Assembly: GCA_018831055.1 (NCBI GenBank)
Contig: JAHJRE010000193.1
Location: 1-62,329, forward strand
Origin: Bacteroidota bacterium
Lineage (GTDB): Bacteria; Bacteroidota; Bacteroidia; Bacteroidales; B18-G4
DNA length: 62,329 bases
Direction of reading: 5' to 3'
The notes beneath the pieces were generated by a model, which saw nothing but the letters and a program-made list of their open reading frames with translations, had not been told where the DNA came from and did no database searches. A program made the position numbers and the translations under genes. Shown one piece after another: positions 61,039 through 62,329 of the stretch; positions within the stretch are counted from its first letter, which is position 1, and the number at the start of each line of letters is the position of its first letter.

Positions 61039-62329
61039 TTAGAATACATTCAGATCCGGAGGTCTGACGACGCCAAACCATTTCAATACTCTTTCACCGT
61101 TATCGGTCTTGACATGGATAATATAAATACCGCTGGATATAGGAATACCGGCGAAATTCTTCAGATCCCAGTCGAGATAGGTAGCGGATTCATCTTTGGT
61201 ATACTGGCGGACCAAAGTGCCGCTGACATTGTAAATAGTGATGGTACATTTCCTCGGAAGATTAGTGAACTTCACCCTGTTATCCAGAGCGTTATTCTCA
61301 TATCCTGAATAAGCGTAATAAGGATTAGGAACAACATTGATCAGATCAAGGTCAGATTCCGCTTTGGAAGCACTGTACTCAATCGAAGAAATATTATTGG
61401 TATTGAAAGTATAAACCGGATAATTGTGGTTCAGGGTATCGGTATCCGAATTAAACGGAGTACTGAAATAACGTTGATACGGTTTAATAACCCTGACGCT
61501 GAGTTTAACATCGTTCGACAACCATTCGAAAAGCGGAGTACTCATGGGCATACCCACGTACATAGTGCTGGAATAAATAGCTGTCAGATATAGAATTGCC
61601 GGGAAACCAGGTTCATTGGCATAGACATCGAAGATCTTCTTACATCCGTCATAAGCTGGGAAATCGAAGACATTTCCCTGATAGTCGAATATCTTATGGT
61701 TCATAACCCAGACATAGTGTTTTCCTCCAAACAGGGGTTTAGACGGGTCTGGTACTCCCCCGATATTCTCATATAGGTTCGATGTGGGATTAAATTTCAT
61801 ATCGCGTCCGTTTTCTCCCACGAGGTATGAGTCTTCACCGAACATGATATTAAGTCTTTCTCCCGTTTCGAGGTTGATGGCATATCCAGGGAACCATCCC
61901 ATACCCCAGGTGCTGAGATAATCAGGATCATTGGGGTCGTTACTGGGAATGGTATCATTCGGATCAGCATAGTTTCCGTCTTTATCAACAGAAGGAGATT
62001 TCCTGATCTGGAAGCGTTCTACACCTCCCTGGGAAAGGATTTTGTCAGGGCACATTTCAATGACAAGGCTTCGGGTCCATTTGGTCTTGTCTGGAGTCAA
62101 CACGATATCAACACTGGCAAGATTTGACAGTGGATTCTGTGATTTCGACAAGTTATTATAAGCAGGGCCCACAGTTTTATTTTGTTCAACCGACGACATA
62201 CACAATGCGTATGGAGCCCATGTGTTTCCTGCGATTTTTTCGAAATCTTCGTTGGGGTCCCATGCACGGGAAGGCATATCCCAGTCATTATACTTGGGAT
62301 CGTTTTGATCCTGATATGAGCCTGAACGG
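61039..62329 (-). CDS. Large T9SS cargo protein, 3' part only (429 aa in the window)
   Basis: The frame is open to the right edge, so the N-terminus is missing; the ATG at 62277 is internal, with in-frame codons (KYNDWD) before it. The visible part has no recognised enzyme motif and several Gly/Asp-rich surface-like loops. It closes with a T9SS-like domain: INVVPNPYYAYSGYENN, TITIYNVSGTLVRQYTKDE, then SSGIYIIHVKTDNGERVLKW. The ending continues about ten residues (FGVVRPPDLNVF) past the usual last strand. It is upstream of the PorV-like gene on the same strand, so cargo and PorV are probably co-transcribed. Confidence 0.75.
   Translation of the reverse strand, partial: RSGSYQDQNDPKYNDWDMPSRAWDPNEDFEKIAGNTWAPYALCMSSVEQNKTVGPAYNNLSKSQNPLSNLASVDIVLTPDKTKWTRSLVIEMCPDKILSQGGVERFQIRKSPSVDKDGNYADPNDTIPSNDPNDPDYLSTWGMGWFPGYAINLETGERLNIMFGEDSYLVGENGRDMKFNPTSNLYENIGGVPDPSKPLFGGKHYVWVMNHKIFDYQGNVFDFPAYDGCKKIFDVYANEPGFPAILYLTAIYSSTMYVGMPMSTPLFEWLSNDVKLSVRVIKPYQRYFSTPFNSDTDTLNHNYPVYTFNTNNISSIEYSASKAESDLDLINVVPNPYYAYSGYENNALDNRVKFTNLPRKCTITIYNVSGTLVRQYTKDESATYLDWDLKNFAGIPISSGIYIIHVKTDNGERVLKWFGVVRPPDLNVF

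Noticed and set aside
1-62329. Mobile element, prophage or genomic island
   Set aside because: No transposase, integrase, phage gene, tRNA-flanked boundary or long terminal repeat was seen; gene content and composition look uniformly Bacteroidota.

Overview
The window comes from an uncultured-looking member of the Bacteroidota, probably a Bacteroidales/Marinilabiliales-type anaerobe. Evidence: at least ten proteins end in type IX secretion (T9SS) sorting domains; several genes have a TANNTTTG-type promoter element; a PorV-like T9SS outer-membrane protein, a TetR-RND efflux operon with a lipoprotein adaptor and ECF sigma/anti-sigma pairs of Bacteroidota style are present. Nearly all genes read on the minus strand except four plus-strand blocks (31035-35174, 51330-52541, 52636-53685, 57044-58945). 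No rRNA, tRNA, transposase, phage gene or CRISPR array was seen. || Layout. 1-16444: four complete gingipain-like (C25) proteases plus the 5' end of a fifth. 16473-22449: two zinc carboxypeptidases (M14) directly upstream of one C25 gene. 22681-24718: butyrate kinase and phosphate butyryltransferase. 24894-25085: two head-to-head arrays of a degenerate 7-bp repeat. 25109-26383: secreted M64 peptidase. 26494-30739: ECF sigma, anti-sigma, two adhesin-like proteins, an outer-membrane protein gene broken by an in-frame TGA, and another outer-membrane protein, closed by a strong terminator. 31035-35174: plus-strand operon of tryptophanase, MFS transporter, free-methionine sulfoxide reductase, MntP-like protein and QueD. 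35238-35578: frameshifted signal-peptide-plus-CTD remnant. 35667-42614: two copies of a three-gene cassette (ECF sigma; inner-membrane-anchored protein with C-terminal outer-membrane-type barrel; PKD/T9SS protein). 42949-49545: TetR-controlled RND pump. 49649-62329: BNR-repeat T9SS protein, dicarboxylate symporter, phosphofructokinase, YfcC transporter and C69 dipeptidase, PurF, HIT, GreA, PorV-like protein and the 3' end of a large T9SS cargo. || How it fits together (inference): T9SS exports endoproteases (C25) and carboxypeptidases (M14) that digest protein outside the cell. The C69 dipeptidase and the YfcC and dicarboxylate/amino-acid carriers then take up and process the products, tryptophanase makes indole, pyruvate and ammonia, and Ptb-Buk draws ATP from butyryl-CoA. 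This is an asaccharolytic, proteolytic, butyrate-forming lifestyle similar in logic to Porphyromonas. || The most interesting candidates are the duplicated sigma/trans-envelope barrel/PKD cassette, a roughly 195-residue module shared between unrelated C25 and M14 peptidases, the head-to-head heptamer arrays, and two broken genes (one in-frame TGA, one frameshift).
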